Assembly: GCA_021768625.1 (NCBI GenBank)
Contig: JAETUM010000026.1
Location: 1-34,551, forward strand
DNA from: Candidatus Stoquefichus sp.
GTDB lineage: Bacteria > Bacillota_I > Bacilli_A > Erysipelotrichales > Coprobacillaceae
Direction: 5' to 3'
Length of the DNA: 34,551 nucleotides
In this document: positions 24,506-34,430 of the stretch, in pieces
How positions within the stretch are numbered: the stretch's first letter is position 1
Layout of the letters: each line of letters starts with the position of its first letter
Translations under genes and position numbers: made by a program
Notes under the pieces: model-generated
What the model was told of the DNA's origin: nothing
Database searches by the model: none
What the model saw: the letters and a program-made list of their open reading frames with translations, nothing else

Positions 24506-24680
24506 TCAAGAAGTGATGATGTACATGCGTTTACATCCTAAATGGTATCTTATTTTATCGAGATATCCTCAAGAATATCCAACATTATTACAACAATATA
24601 AGTTAGAAAATAAGTTGACTTTTGCTGATCGAATAGAACGAGTAGGTACATTATTACAAATGTTAGAAATGCTATTATAG
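24495..24680 (+). CDS. ylbE: YlbE-like protein
   Basis: The 61-aa product fits the YlbE family by its MRLHPKWYLILSRYPQEY segment (family pattern: P-x-W-Y-R-x-L-S-R-x-P) and the end QMLEMLL. Function unknown. Tandem ATGs at 24495 and 24498 overlap the ylbD 3' end by 11 nt, with no ribosome-binding site of their own, so translation depends on coupling. A longer in-frame reading to 24444 is only the glutamine-rich tail of ylbD in another frame. Confidence 0.8.
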   Translation: MMIDQEVMMYMRLHPKWYLILSRYPQEYPTLLQQYKLENKLTFADRIERVGTLLQMLEMLL

Positions 24681-24688
24681 GAGAAATT

Positions 24689-25039
24689 ATGTATAAAGAA
24701 ATAGATGAACTGATTGAAGCTATCGTTAATGATGAAATATTTAAGCAATATCAAATAAATGAAAAATTACTACAAAGTGATCAAATAATACCTTTATTAA
24801 GAAAACATCAAATGATTCAAGATGATTATATGAAAATGAAAGCGTATGAAACTTATGTTTGTATTGATGAAACAAAACAACAATTAAAGGATGTAAAGGA
24901 TGAAATATCACATAATCCTCACATACAAGCATATTATAAGAGTTATTATCAATTAAATGAATTATTAGAAAAAATTACACATATTGTTTTTGATGGTATA
25001 AATGAAGATATTTATACTAATCAATGGAAATGGGGATAG
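24689..25039 (+). CDS. ylbF: YlbF family regulator (RicF-like)
   Basis: YlbF/RicF works with YmcA (RicA) and YaaT (RicT) as a complex that stimulates RNase Y-dependent RNA processing and affects sporulation and competence in Bacillus. The 116-aa product is helical with the family pattern (Asp/Glu-rich start, ILxSDE-like LLQSDQIIPLLRKHQ, and the NELLEKITHIVF end). It has a single cysteine, so it lacks the C-terminal cysteines of the longer Bacillus protein. TAGGAGAAATT precedes the ATG. The rsmD start follows one base after its stop. Confidence 0.85.
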   Translation: MYKEIDELIEAIVNDEIFKQYQINEKLLQSDQIIPLLRKHQMIQDDYMKMKAYETYVCIDETKQQLKDVKDEISHNPHIQAYYKSYYQLNELLEKITHIVFDGINEDIYTNQWKWG

Positions 25040-25040
25040 T

Positions 25041-25592
25041 ATGAGAGTTATTGCTGGAAAATTGAGGAGTAGACAACTCAAATCTGTTGATTCAAAACTA
25101 ACAAGACCAACGACTGATAAAAATAAAGAAAATTTATTTAATATGATAGGACCTTATTTTGATGGTGGGGTTTGTTTGGATTTATTTGGTGGTAGTGGTG
25201 GTTTAGGAATTGAAGCTATAAGTAGAGGAATGGAAAAATTATATACTGTAGATAAGCAATATAAAGCTTTTCAAGTCATTAAAGAAAACTTCCGTTTATT
25301 AAATATTGAAAATCAAGCATGTGCATATAAGATGGATTATCAAAAAGCATTACAGAAATTTAATGATGATAATCTTTCATTTGACTTGGTTTTACTTGAT
25401 CCTCCTTATGGATTAAAGATTACTCAAAAGATAATTGAATTTTTGTTGGAAAATCAAATGCTTAATCATGGATGTTTAATTGTTGTTGAAGATTTGAATG
25501 AAGAAGTATTTGATATTCCAAAGTCACTTATTTTGAAGAAAAAACAAAGTTATGGTATAACAACATTACAAATATTAAAATATGAGGAGTAA
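25041..25592 (+). CDS. rsmD: 16S rRNA (guanine-966-N2)-methyltransferase RsmD
   Basis: RsmD methylates G966 of 16S rRNA. The 183-aa protein starts MRVIAGKLRSRQL, the family start, followed by the LTRPTTDKNKENLFN substrate segment, the SAM loop LDLFGGSGGLGIEA (46-59) and the catalytic DPPYG (120-124). The ATG at 25041 is two bases after the ylbF stop, with GGGGAT upstream; a 13-codon extension inside ylbF is unlikely. The adjacent coaD is the usual partner in Firmicutes. Confidence 0.95.
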   Translation: MRVIAGKLRSRQLKSVDSKLTRPTTDKNKENLFNMIGPYFDGGVCLDLFGGSGGLGIEAISRGMEKLYTVDKQYKAFQVIKENFRLLNIENQACAYKMDYQKALQKFNDDNLSFDLVLLDPPYGLKITQKIIEFLLENQMLNHGCLIVVEDLNEEVFDIPKSLILKKKQSYGITTLQILKYEE

Positions 25593-25595
25593 TTT

Positions 25596-26084
25596 ATGAA
25601 AAAAAATATTGCAGTTTATGCAGGAACATTTGATCCAGTAACTTGTGGACATATAGATATTATAGAAAGAGCAAGTCGTTTATATGATCATTTATATGTA
25701 ACTATTTTTACAAATCCTAATAAACAAACAATGTTTACATTAGATGAAAGGATAGAACTTTTAAAAGAAGTGACAAGTCAATTTGATAATGTTACTATAG
25801 ATTCAAGTGAGGATTTAGCAGTTGAATATGCTTCAAAAGTTGGAGCAAGTGTTTTGGTAAGAGGACTTCGTGCAACAATGGATTTTGAGTATGAATTACA
25901 ACTTGCATCATCTAATCAATATTTAGATGATAGTATTGATATGGTGTTTTTAATGACAAGACCTAGTCATTCTTTTATTTCTTCATCAACAGTGAAGGAG
26001 ATTGTATCACATCATCATAGTGTTGCTGGTTTGGTACCCGAAGTTGTAGAAGAGGCTTTAAAGAAGAAAATAAATCAGCTTTAA
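25596..26084 (+). CDS. coaD: phosphopantetheine adenylyltransferase CoaD
   Basis: CoaD transfers AMP from ATP to 4'-phosphopantetheine, the fourth step of CoA synthesis. The 162-aa length is standard. Motifs: AVYAGTFDPVTCGHIDII with the T-x-G-H nucleotidyltransferase signature at 16-19, LVRGLRATMDFEYELQ, and HSFISSSTVKEI near the end. TATGAGGAGTAATT, which contains the rsmD stop, is the ribosome-binding site; the genes are three bases apart. It ends the ftsW-coaD transcription unit. Confidence 0.97.
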   Translation: MKKNIAVYAGTFDPVTCGHIDIIERASRLYDHLYVTIFTNPNKQTMFTLDERIELLKEVTSQFDNVTIDSSEDLAVEYASKVGASVLVRGLRATMDFEYELQLASSNQYLDDSIDMVFLMTRPSHSFISSSTVKEIVSHHHSVAGLVPEVVEEALKKKINQL

Positions 26085-26085
26085 T

Positions 26086-26126
26086 AAAAAAAGATAGCAA
26101 GATTATGTAATGCTGCTATCTTTTTT
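26086..26126 (+). terminator. coaD terminator
   Basis: AAAAAAGATAGC pairs with GCTATCTTTTTT (12 bp), loop about 16 nt, T tract to 26126. Confidence 0.85.
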
Positions 26127-26161
26127 ATGTTTTAGACATTGTTTAAAAGTTTATAAATAAA

Positions 26162-26190
26162 TTGTCAAAGTATTGCAGTAATGATATGAT
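26162..26190 (+). promoter_or_regulatory. sigma-A-type promoter of pyrCKD
   Basis: TTGTCA (26162-26167), 17-bp spacer and TATGAT (26185-26190). The predicted leader is about 30 nt, too short for a PyrR-type attenuator. Confidence 0.8.
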
Positions 26191-26227
26191 ATGAACTGTA
26201 GAGATATATTGAGTAGGGAGGAAAAGA

Positions 26228-27499
26228 ATGGATAGTTATTTATTGAAAAATGCAAGATTATATAGAAATCATTGTTTTGAAGAAACTGATATTTTAGTGG
26301 AAAATGGATATATCAAAAAAATTCAAAATAATTTAGAAAGTTCATATCCAACTATAGAATTAAATGGTATGCTTGTTTCACATAATTTTATTGATATACA
26401 TACACATTTAAGAGAACCTGGGTATGAATATAAAGAGACAATTGAAACAGGAAGTCTAGCTGCTTTATATGGAGGATATGGGACAATCGTAGCAATGGCT
26501 AATACAAATCCATGTATGGATAATCAAGAAACAATTGATGATTTTACAAAAAGGGTTCAAAAGGATGGACATGTTAATGTTTATACTTATAGTGCTATTA
26601 CAAAAGGATTAAAAGGACAGGAACTTGTTGATATGAAGCAACTCGTTCAAAATGATATTGTTTTAGGATTCTCTGATGATGGAAAAGGGGTTCAAAGCCA
26701 GAATATGATGGAAGATGCTATGAAGTTAGCTAAACAAGTTCATTCAATTATTGTTGCCCATTGTGAGGATGAAAGTGAACTTCATGGTGGGTGTGTACAT
26801 GATGGAAAATATGCGAAAGAGCATCATTTACCAGGTATTAACAGTGCATCTGAATATAAACAAGTTGCAAGAGATTTGGATATTGTAAGACAATATAAAA
26901 ATAGATATCATGTTTGTCATATTTCAACAAAAGAAACTGTTCAATTATTAAAAAAAGCAAGGGAAGAAGGATTATCTGTTTCAGGAGAAGTTGCTCCTCA
27001 TCATCTTATTTTAACAGAAGAAAATATTAAAGATTGTCATCCAGATTATAAGATGAATCCGCCATTACGTTCAAAAGAAGATCATCAGGCATTGCTTCAA
27101 GGGCTTAATGATAGAGTTATGACTGTTATTGCAACGGATCATGCTCCACATTCAAGGGAGGAAAAAGCAAAATCTATTCAAGAAGCTCCATTTGGAATTA
27201 TTGGTATTCAGTATGCTTTTCCTTTGTTATATACATATTTAGTTAAGAATGGTTTGGTTTCATTAGATGTTATATTGGATGCTCTTACAATAGGGCCAGC
27301 AGAAGTCTTACATTTGGATGCTTCTATTGAGGAAGGAAAACTTGCCAATCTTTGTGTTTTTGATTTGAATGATACATTTGAAATTAATGAAGAAATAAAT
27401 CGTTCGAAATCTATTAATACGCCTTTTTTGAATGTTAAATGTTACGGGAAAATAAAGGCAAATATTTTGAATGGAAAATATATAGAAATGGAGGAATAA
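26228..27499 (+). CDS. pyrC: dihydroorotase
   Basis: PyrC closes carbamoyl-aspartate to dihydroorotate in pyrimidine synthesis. It is a zinc amidohydrolase. The 423-aa protein is of the bacterial class I type. FIDIHTHLREPG holds H58 and H60 with the substrate arginine R62. Further ligands come from VAHCEDE, YHVCHIS and ATDHAPHS (catalytic Asp). AGGGAGGAAAAGA precedes the ATG. The downstream pyrK starts five bases after its stop. The three pyr genes here give carbamoyl-aspartate to orotate; carAB, pyrB, pyrE and pyrF lie elsewhere. Confidence 0.96.
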   Translation: MDSYLLKNARLYRNHCFEETDILVENGYIKKIQNNLESSYPTIELNGMLVSHNFIDIHTHLREPGYEYKETIETGSLAALYGGYGTIVAMANTNPCMDNQETIDDFTKRVQKDGHVNVYTYSAITKGLKGQELVDMKQLVQNDIVLGFSDDGKGVQSQNMMEDAMKLAKQVHSIIVAHCEDESELHGGCVHDGKYAKEHHLPGINSASEYKQVARDLDIVRQYKNRYHVCHISTKETVQLLKKAREEGLSVSGEVAPHHLILTEENIKDCHPDYKMNPPLRSKEDHQALLQGLNDRVMTVIATDHAPHSREEKAKSIQEAPFGIIGIQYAFPLLYTYLVKNGLVSLDVILDALTIGPAEVLHLDASIEEGKLANLCVFDLNDTFEINEEINRSKSINTPFLNVKCYGKIKANILNGKYIEMEE

Positions 27500-27504
27500 A
27501 ATAA

Positions 27505-29171
<1,667 letters not shown>

Positions 29172-29173
<2 letters not shown>

Positions 29174-29198
29174 GATGCAAAAAATTGCATCTTTTTTT
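29172..29198 (+). terminator. pyrD terminator
   Basis: AAGATGCAA (29172-29180), AAAA loop, TTGCATCTT (29185-29193) and T run. It begins in the pyrD stop. Confidence 0.85.
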
Positions 29199-29207
29199 AA
29201 AAAAATC

Positions 29208-29238
29208 TTGACCTTCCATCTAGGGGAAGGTGTAAAAG
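29208..29238 (+). promoter_or_regulatory. MerR-type promoter and operator
   Basis: TTGACC (29208-29213), a 19-bp spacer and TAAAAG (29233-29238). Between them lies the dyad ACCTTCC (29211-29217) / GGAAGGT (29225-29231), 7-bp arms with a 7-bp centre. An overlong spacer holding a dyad is the hallmark of promoters that MerR-family proteins activate by DNA distortion. It drives the adjacent merR-like gene, so autoregulation is inferred. Confidence 0.75.
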
Positions 29239-29255
29239 AAAGGTGAGGTGGTTAT

Positions 29256-30542
29256 ATGAAAATCAAGGAAGTGGAAACAAAAACACATCTTTCTAGCAAG
29301 ACAATACGTTTTTATGAAGATAAAGGTCTTATTACAATTCAAAGGGATCAATCTGGTTATAGACATTATACTGATGAAAATGTGAAAGAGTTATTGACAA
29401 TAAAAGTATATCGTCAATGTGGGTTATCTTTACAAGAAATTAAAGATGTTCAAAAAGGCAAGATTATGCTTGATGATCTTTTATATCAAAAAATATCTGA
29501 ATACGATAAAAAAGATTTTGAATTATCAGAACAAAAGGATTTTTGTTTAAATGTTATTCGTGCTCAAGGTGAGTATGAAGAACTTTATGAAGAAATAGAA
29601 ATCAAAGAATCAGATGATTATAATGAACTTGTTGATTTGGTTGTAGGAGCACATCAAAAATCATTATCTATTCAAATTTTACAAACCTTTGTTTTCTTAG
29701 GACCAATACTTAGTTTCTTCTTTTATTATCATGAAAATCAAGTAAAGAGATTAATGTGGTGTTTTGTAATTTCGTTATTTTCTGTTATGTTTATGACATT
29801 AAGCTGGAAAAATTTTTTAAATCATTATAAATTTCATAAAGAAACTATTTTACAAGGTTTAAAACATACATTATCAATTTTATTGATTTTGATATTTGTT
29901 TTGGCATCAACTTTGGGAATATTTATCTTATTAACAACGATTCAACAAAAGATTTATCTTCAGGGAACAGTTTATCTTTTTACACAATCTGGTTGGATAA
30001 CTGGAATAACAATAGTGATTGTTGTTTCAATTATTGCGATTTTATGTCTTTCACAATATGCTATACATTTTGATTTTCATGATTATGATGATTATATTGT
30101 TATAGCAAATTGGATAAGAAAACATATTTATCTTTGGATGTGTATGATTATCATTGTTTTTTATGCATTTATTACAAATACTTCAACAGTATCTGAAAGT
30201 CAAATAACATATTATTCATTTTTTCATCCACAGGGATATTCATATGATTATAATCAAATTGATAAGGTAGAATGTGGATTTTATGGCAAAAGTTCTTTTT
30301 TTGGACACGATAAAGGCGATTTTTATTATCATGTTACATTAAAAGATGGAAGAGTAATAGCTTTAGATGATAATCAAACGCTACCACAATATGAAGATGA
30401 AACGTATAGTGAGTTAGTTGTTTTTGACAATCAAGTGATGAAAAATCATGTCAAAAAAATATCTAGTCTAGATAATCAAGAATACGCTTTATATGACCAA
30501 GAATATATTGATCGCTTTCTATCTATTATTGAAAATAAATAA
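29256..30542 (+). CDS. membrane-anchored MerR-family regulator with C-terminal extracytoplasmic domain
   Basis: Residues 1-70 are a MerR winged-helix domain (KEVETKTHLSSKTIRFYEDKGL, GYRHYT, LLTIKVYRQCGLSLQEIKDV), followed by a helical linker to about 115, probably the dimer coiled coil. The remaining two thirds are unusual: five hydrophobic segments at about 140-158, 165-184, 205-227, 247-267 and 290-308, then a 120-residue soluble domain (309-428) rich in Tyr, Asp and His. With the HTH in the cytoplasm, five crossings place that domain outside. It could sense an envelope or extracellular signal. GAGGTGG lies 5 bases before the ATG. No transporter or efflux target gene is next to it. The C-terminal domain is not one I recognise. 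Confidence 0.85.
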   Translation: MKIKEVETKTHLSSKTIRFYEDKGLITIQRDQSGYRHYTDENVKELLTIKVYRQCGLSLQEIKDVQKGKIMLDDLLYQKISEYDKKDFELSEQKDFCLNVIRAQGEYEELYEEIEIKESDDYNELVDLVVGAHQKSLSIQILQTFVFLGPILSFFFYYHENQVKRLMWCFVISLFSVMFMTLSWKNFLNHYKFHKETILQGLKHTLSILLILIFVLASTLGIFILLTTIQQKIYLQGTVYLFTQSGWITGITIVIVVSIIAILCLSQYAIHFDFHDYDDYIVIANWIRKHIYLWMCMIIIVFYAFITNTSTVSESQITYYSFFHPQGYSYDYNQIDKVECGFYGKSSFFGHDKGDFYYHVTLKDGRVIALDDNQTLPQYEDETYSELVVFDNQVMKNHVKKISSLDNQEYALYDQEYIDRFLSIIENK

Positions 30543-30563
30543 AAACGATCATTTGATCGTTTG
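30541..30563 (-). terminator. terminator of the ROK kinase gene
   Basis: AAACGATC, ATTT, GATCGTTT; on the minus strand it ends in GTTTTTATTT. It contains the ROK stop codon and may also slow transcription from the MerR-like gene. Confidence 0.75.
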
Positions 30564-31415
30564 TATATGATGATATAATGCTCCTAGAAGATTTGCTTCG
30601 TTATGATGTTGGCATACTGTGATAATAGGTTCATGAGAATCTTCTTTATATTTGCTTCTTAATAGGGAAAATTCTTTTTGAATAGTTTTGATGAGTACAT
30701 TTTGTTCACTTATTCCACCACCTATACAGACAACATCTAAATCAAGAATATAATCCAAATTATAAATCATAAAGGCAATTTGACGACAATAAGTGTGAAA
30801 GATTTCTTTTGCTTTATTGTCTTTTTTTATAGTTTCAAAAACAGTATATCCATCTTCTAAGCAATGTGTTTGTTGAGATATTTGATGAATAAGTTGATTA
30901 GCATTATTGTTAGCTCCAAAGTTTGTCATATGCTCATAGTTGAAGTCTAAAGGCATAAGAATACTTCCGATTTCACCTGCTTTATAACGAGAACTTGTTA
31001 AAATTTTTCCATTTATAATAATCGTTCCACCAATTCCACTTCCTAAAACAATGAATAATCCATTTTGAATATTTTTTAAACTACCTTTCCACATTTCACC
31101 TAAAGTTGCACATTTTGCATCATTTTCAATAGAAACAGGTAAATTGGTTTTTTCTTCTAGTTCTTCTTTGATATGATGACCTTTTAAAAAAGGAAGTAAC
31201 GTAATAGCATGAATAATGCCTTTCTGACTATCAATTAATCCAGGCATACTTAAAGCAATTGCATCAACATTTTGTGCTAATTCAATAATTTTGTGATAGA
31301 AATCATGAATGTTTGTTGTTATTGTTTTATATTTATCCTGCTTTATACATTCTCCATTTTGATGATAATATCCATATTTTGTATAAGTTCCACCTACATC
31401 TATAACTAAATACAT
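30549..31415 (-). CDS. ROK-family sugar kinase
   Basis: ROK kinases phosphorylate glucose-like sugars or amino sugars with ATP. The 288-aa protein has DVGGT (6-10) for phosphate binding, ENDA (97-100) with catalytic D99, GSGIGG (125-130) and IGGGIS near the end. The CxCGxxGCxE zinc site of glucokinase/NagC-type ROK proteins is absent, and there is no N-terminal HTH, so it is a kinase of the zinc-less Firmicute type (beta-glucoside kinase-like or ManNAc/other sugar kinase). Substrate cannot be fixed. GAGGTGAAACAAA precedes the ATG. A terminator-like hairpin lies in its leader. Confidence 0.9.
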   Translation of the reverse strand: MYLVIDVGGTYTKYGYYHQNGECIKQDKYKTITTNIHDFYHKIIELAQNVDAIALSMPGLIDSQKGIIHAITLLPFLKGHHIKEELEEKTNLPVSIENDAKCATLGEMWKGSLKNIQNGLFIVLGSGIGGTIIINGKILTSSRYKAGEIGSILMPLDFNYEHMTNFGANNNANQLIHQISQQTHCLEDGYTVFETIKKDNKAKEIFHTYCRQIAFMIYNLDYILDLDVVCIGGGISEQNVLIKTIQKEFSLLRSKYKEDSHEPIITVCQHHNEANLLGALYHHIQTIK

Positions 31416-31444
31416 TTTGTTTCACCTCTTGTATTTATTATTTC

Positions 31445-31482
31445 AAAAAAATATCTTTGAAACAATAGAAAAGATATTTTTT
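31445..31482 (-). promoter_or_regulatory. terminator-like hairpin in the ROK kinase leader
   Basis: On the minus strand AAAAAATATCTTT pairs with AAAGATATTTTTT, followed by T, about 30 bases before the ROK start. An extended -10 (TGCTATAAT, minus, 31535-31527) lies upstream of it, giving a leader of about 95-100 nt. It could be an attenuator; being palindromic, it could also be an operator. Confidence 0.4.
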
Positions 31483-31493
31483 AAAAAAAGAGA

Positions 31494-31522
31494 TTGACTG
31501 AGTCTGATATTTTAGGCATATT
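31494..31522 (+). promoter_or_regulatory. candidate promoter of the histidine phosphatase gene
   Basis: TTGACT (31494-31499), 17-bp spacer and CATATT (31517-31522), 33 bases before the start. A TATTAT two bases further gives a 19-bp spacer. It overlaps the divergent ROK promoter region. Confidence 0.5.
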
Positions 31523-31554
31523 ATATATTATAGCAAATCAAGGAGATATGAAAG

Positions 31555-32145
31555 ATGATTAAGACTTTATATTTAATGAGACATGGACAAACTTTATTTA
31601 ATGTAAGAAGAAAAATTCAAGGATGGTGTGATGCACCTTTGACTGAATTGGGAGAAAAACAAGCACGTATTGCTGGACAATATTTTAAAAAGAATGAAAT
31701 TATTTTTGATCATGCCTATAGTTCTACTTCTGAACGAGCATGTGATACTTTAGAGCTAGCGACTGATGGGAAAGCCCCATATGTAAGATTAAAAGGATTA
31801 AAAGAGTGGAATTTTGGTATTATAGAAGGTGAAAGCGAAGACTTAAATCCGCCATTACCTTATGGTGATTTCTTTAAAGATTATTATGGTGGGGAGGGAG
31901 AAATGCAAGTGCAACAACGTATGATTAAGACTTTAGAAGATATTATGTCTAAAGATGATCATCAAGTTGTTTTAGCTGTTTCTCATGGTGGATCATGTCG
32001 TGCGTTTATGAGATATTGGTCTAAAAATCAAAAGATAATTCTTAAGGAAAAGATAGGCAATTGTTGTATTATGAAATTTGAATATGAAAATGGAGAATTT
32101 AGTTTAGTTGATGCTATCAACCATGATTTTAGTTCTCTTATGTAA
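31555..32145 (+). CDS. histidine phosphatase (phosphoglycerate mutase-like) family protein
   Basis: The branch-2 histidine phosphatases remove phosphate from varied small molecules. The 196-aa protein has RHGQT with R9 and nucleophile H10, R61 in SERACDT, E91 in IIEGES and H144 in VSHGG, the complete active site. It is shorter than cofactor-dependent phosphoglycerate mutase (about 230-250 aa), so a phosphatase (broad or sugar-phosphate) is more likely than a glycolytic mutase. CAAGGAGATATGAAAG precedes the ATG. It is divergent from the ROK kinase, which may point to a shared sugar pathway. Confidence 0.9.
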   Translation: MIKTLYLMRHGQTLFNVRRKIQGWCDAPLTELGEKQARIAGQYFKKNEIIFDHAYSSTSERACDTLELATDGKAPYVRLKGLKEWNFGIIEGESEDLNPPLPYGDFFKDYYGGEGEMQVQQRMIKTLEDIMSKDDHQVVLAVSHGGSCRAFMRYWSKNQKIILKEKIGNCCIMKFEYENGEFSLVDAINHDFSSLM

Positions 32146-32168
32146 GGGATGTTAAATTCATCCTTTTC
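32144..32168 (+). terminator. terminator of the histidine phosphatase gene
   Basis: AAGGGATG pairs with CATCCTT (one G-T pair) around a 7-nt loop, followed by TTCTTTATTTT. Weaker than the others. Confidence 0.6.
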
Positions 32169-32192
32169 TTTATTTTAACATGAATAAGACTA

Positions 32193-32201
32193 TGTTATAA
32201 T
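32193..32201 (+). promoter_or_regulatory. extended -10 promoter of pcrA
   Basis: TGTTATAAT (TG at 32193-32194, TATAAT at 32196-32201), 19 bases before the start. TTTTAA (32173-32178) is a weak -35 with 17-bp spacing. Confidence 0.6.
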
Positions 32202-32220
32202 AAAAAAACAGAGGTGAAAT

Positions 32221-34371
32221 ATGATGAATTTAGATGAATTATTGAATTCAAAACAAAAAGAGGCAGCAATGTACTTAGATTCACATTTACGTATTATTGC
32301 TGGAGCTGGAAGTGGGAAAACAAGAGTTTTAACATATCGTATTGCATATTTAATTGAAGAAATTGGCATTGAACCACGACATATTCTTGCTATAACTTTT
32401 ACAAATAAAGCAGCTAATGAAATGAAAGAAAGAGTTGTTGATTTATTAGGAGAATATGCTTCTGGGGTACTTTTATGTACAATTCATTCATTGTGTGTAC
32501 GTATTTTAAGACAAAATATTCGTGTATTAAATTATCCAAATAATTTTGTTATCATGGATGAAGAAGATCAAAAGTCTTTATTGAAAAAGATTTTTAAAGA
32601 AAAGCAAATTGATCCAAAAACAATAAGTATAAAAAGTTGCATTCATTTTATTTCATCTTGTAAAATGGCTCGTGTTGATCCTCAAAGAGCAATGGCAATG
32701 GCTGATGATTTTATTGGGGAACAAAAAAAAGCAGCTACATATGAAGCGTATGAAATATATAAGCAAGAACACTTTATGTTAGATTTTGATGATCTTTTAT
32801 TAAAAACTTTAGAAATTTTTGAAAATTATCCAGAAATATTGGATAGATGGCAAAAGCAGTTTCAATTTATTCATGTAGATGAATTTCAAGATGTAGGAGA
32901 AATTGATTATCAATTAATTAAATATTTATCTGGTCAATCTCTTTTATGTGTAGTTGGAGATCCTGATCAAACAATATATTCATTTAGGGGCTCTGATATT
33001 AATTATATTATGAATTTTGATAAAGATTTTTCTGATGTGAAAACAGTGATTTTAGATCAAAATTATCGTTCTACGAAAACTATTTTAGATATATCGAATA
33101 ATTTGATTAGGAAAAATAAAAATAGATTAGAAAAAGATCTTTTCACAGAGTTGGAAGAAGGAACCAAGGTGACACATTATTCTGGTCTTGATGAAGAATC
33201 AGAAGCTAATTTTGTCTGTGATACAATAGAAGATATTATTCATAAAGTTGATGGTGTTAATTATCATGATTTTGCAATCTTATATCGTGCAAACTATCTT
33301 TCACGTCCTTTTGAACAAAAACTGATTCAAAGACAAATAGATTATAAAATATTTGGTGGTTTAAAGTTTTTTAATCGTAAAGAAGTTAAAGATGCTTTAA
33401 GTTATATACGTTTAATGGTTAATCAAGATGATTTATCCTTTGAAAGAATTATTAATGTTCCTGCAAGGGGAGTTGGAGCAAAGACTTTACAAAAAATACA
33501 AAATAAAGCTATAGAATATGGCATTTCTGATTATGAAGCTTTATCACTTTACGCTGATGAGATAGGATTATCTAGTCGTGTCAAAAAACAATTAAGTGAA
33601 TTTATTCATTGTATAGAGAATGCTAAAAGTTCATCTTTACCATTACCTGATGTTTTTGAAAAACTATTAGTAGATATTGGTTATTTTAAAATGTTAAGAG
33701 ATGATCAGGATGATAATCGTATACAAAACTTAATGGAACTTAAAAATTCAATCGTTAATTATATGAAAACACATCCTGAAACTGCAAATTTTGAAAGTTA
33801 TTTACAAGATATAGCATTATATACAAGTCAAGATGATGTGTTTAATGATGAATATGTTTCTTTAATGAGTATTCATATGGCTAAGGGATTAGAGTTTAAT
33901 TATGTGTTTGTTGTTGGATTATCTGAAGACGTTTTCCCAAGTTTTAGAAGTTTATCTGAAGCAGGGGATGATGGATTAGAGGAAGAAAGAAGATTAGCAT
34001 ATGTTGCTTTTACGCGCGCAAAGAAAGCTTTGTTTTTGACGGATAGCCAAGGGTTTAATTTTATGACAAATTTACCTAAAATGGCATCGCGATTTATTGA
34101 TGAAATTGGTAAAGATCATGTAGAACATAAAGGAAATCCATCACGATTTAAAACAAATGAATATGTTCAGATGAGTCCATCAATGGAAGAATTAATAGGT
34201 AATAATGAAATCGATGATTGGAAACAAGGTGACTTTGTAGAACATGATGTCTTTGGAAAAGGTGTTATTATTAAAGTGAATCATGATACATTAGATATAG
34301 CTTTTTCATTACCTCATGGTGTGAAAACATTAATGGCACATCATAAGGCTTTAAAGAGATTATCAAATTAA
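32221..34371 (+). CDS. pcrA: ATP-dependent DNA helicase PcrA (UvrD/Rep family)
   Basis: PcrA is the essential 3'-5' superfamily 1A helicase of Firmicutes, used in repair, plasmid rolling-circle replication and displacing RecA or stalled polymerase. The 716-aa protein carries Walker A AGAGSGKT (27-34), TFTNKAANEM, VDEFQDV (motif II), GDPDQTIYSFRG (motif III), QNYRST, MSIHMAKGLEF (motif V) and EERRLAYVAFTRAK (motif VI). The C-terminal segment WKQGDFVEHDVFGKGVI is the PcrA Tudor-like domain that contacts RNA polymerase. AGAGGTGAAAT lies before the ATG. It is slightly shorter than the Bacillus protein because of a shorter linker before the C-terminal domain. Confidence 0.96.
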   Translation: MMNLDELLNSKQKEAAMYLDSHLRIIAGAGSGKTRVLTYRIAYLIEEIGIEPRHILAITFTNKAANEMKERVVDLLGEYASGVLLCTIHSLCVRILRQNIRVLNYPNNFVIMDEEDQKSLLKKIFKEKQIDPKTISIKSCIHFISSCKMARVDPQRAMAMADDFIGEQKKAATYEAYEIYKQEHFMLDFDDLLLKTLEIFENYPEILDRWQKQFQFIHVDEFQDVGEIDYQLIKYLSGQSLLCVVGDPDQTIYSFRGSDINYIMNFDKDFSDVKTVILDQNYRSTKTILDISNNLIRKNKNRLEKDLFTELEEGTKVTHYSGLDEESEANFVCDTIEDIIHKVDGVNYHDFAILYRANYLSRPFEQKLIQRQIDYKIFGGLKFFNRKEVKDALSYIRLMVNQDDLSFERIINVPARGVGAKTLQKIQNKAIEYGISDYEALSLYADEIGLSSRVKKQLSEFIHCIENAKSSSLPLPDVFEKLLVDIGYFKMLRDDQDDNRIQNLMELKNSIVNYMKTHPETANFESYLQDIALYTSQDDVFNDEYVSLMSIHMAKGLEFNYVFVVGLSEDVFPSFRSLSEAGDDGLEEERRLAYVAFTRAKKALFLTDSQGFNFMTNLPKMASRFIDEIGKDHVEHKGNPSRFKTNEYVQMSPSMEELIGNNEIDDWKQGDFVEHDVFGKGVIIKVNHDTLDIAFSLPHGVKTLMAHHKALKRLSN

Positions 34372-34377
34372 CAAAAT

Positions 34378-34409
34378 AAATAACAATCAATATAAGATTG
34401 TTATTTTTT
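34378..34409 (+). terminator. pcrA terminator
   Basis: AATAACAATC pairs with GATTGTTATT around a 7-nt loop, then T run to 34409. Confidence 0.85.
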
Positions 34410-34430
34410 GTGTAGAAATTGCTAAAAGCA

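Noticed and set aside
24741-24932. Minus-strand frame inside ylbF
   Set aside because: No ribosome-binding site; ylbF on the plus strand is well supported.
26127-26227. PyrR-type attenuator before pyrC
   Set aside because: The predicted leader is about 30 nt and contains no terminator/antiterminator pair.
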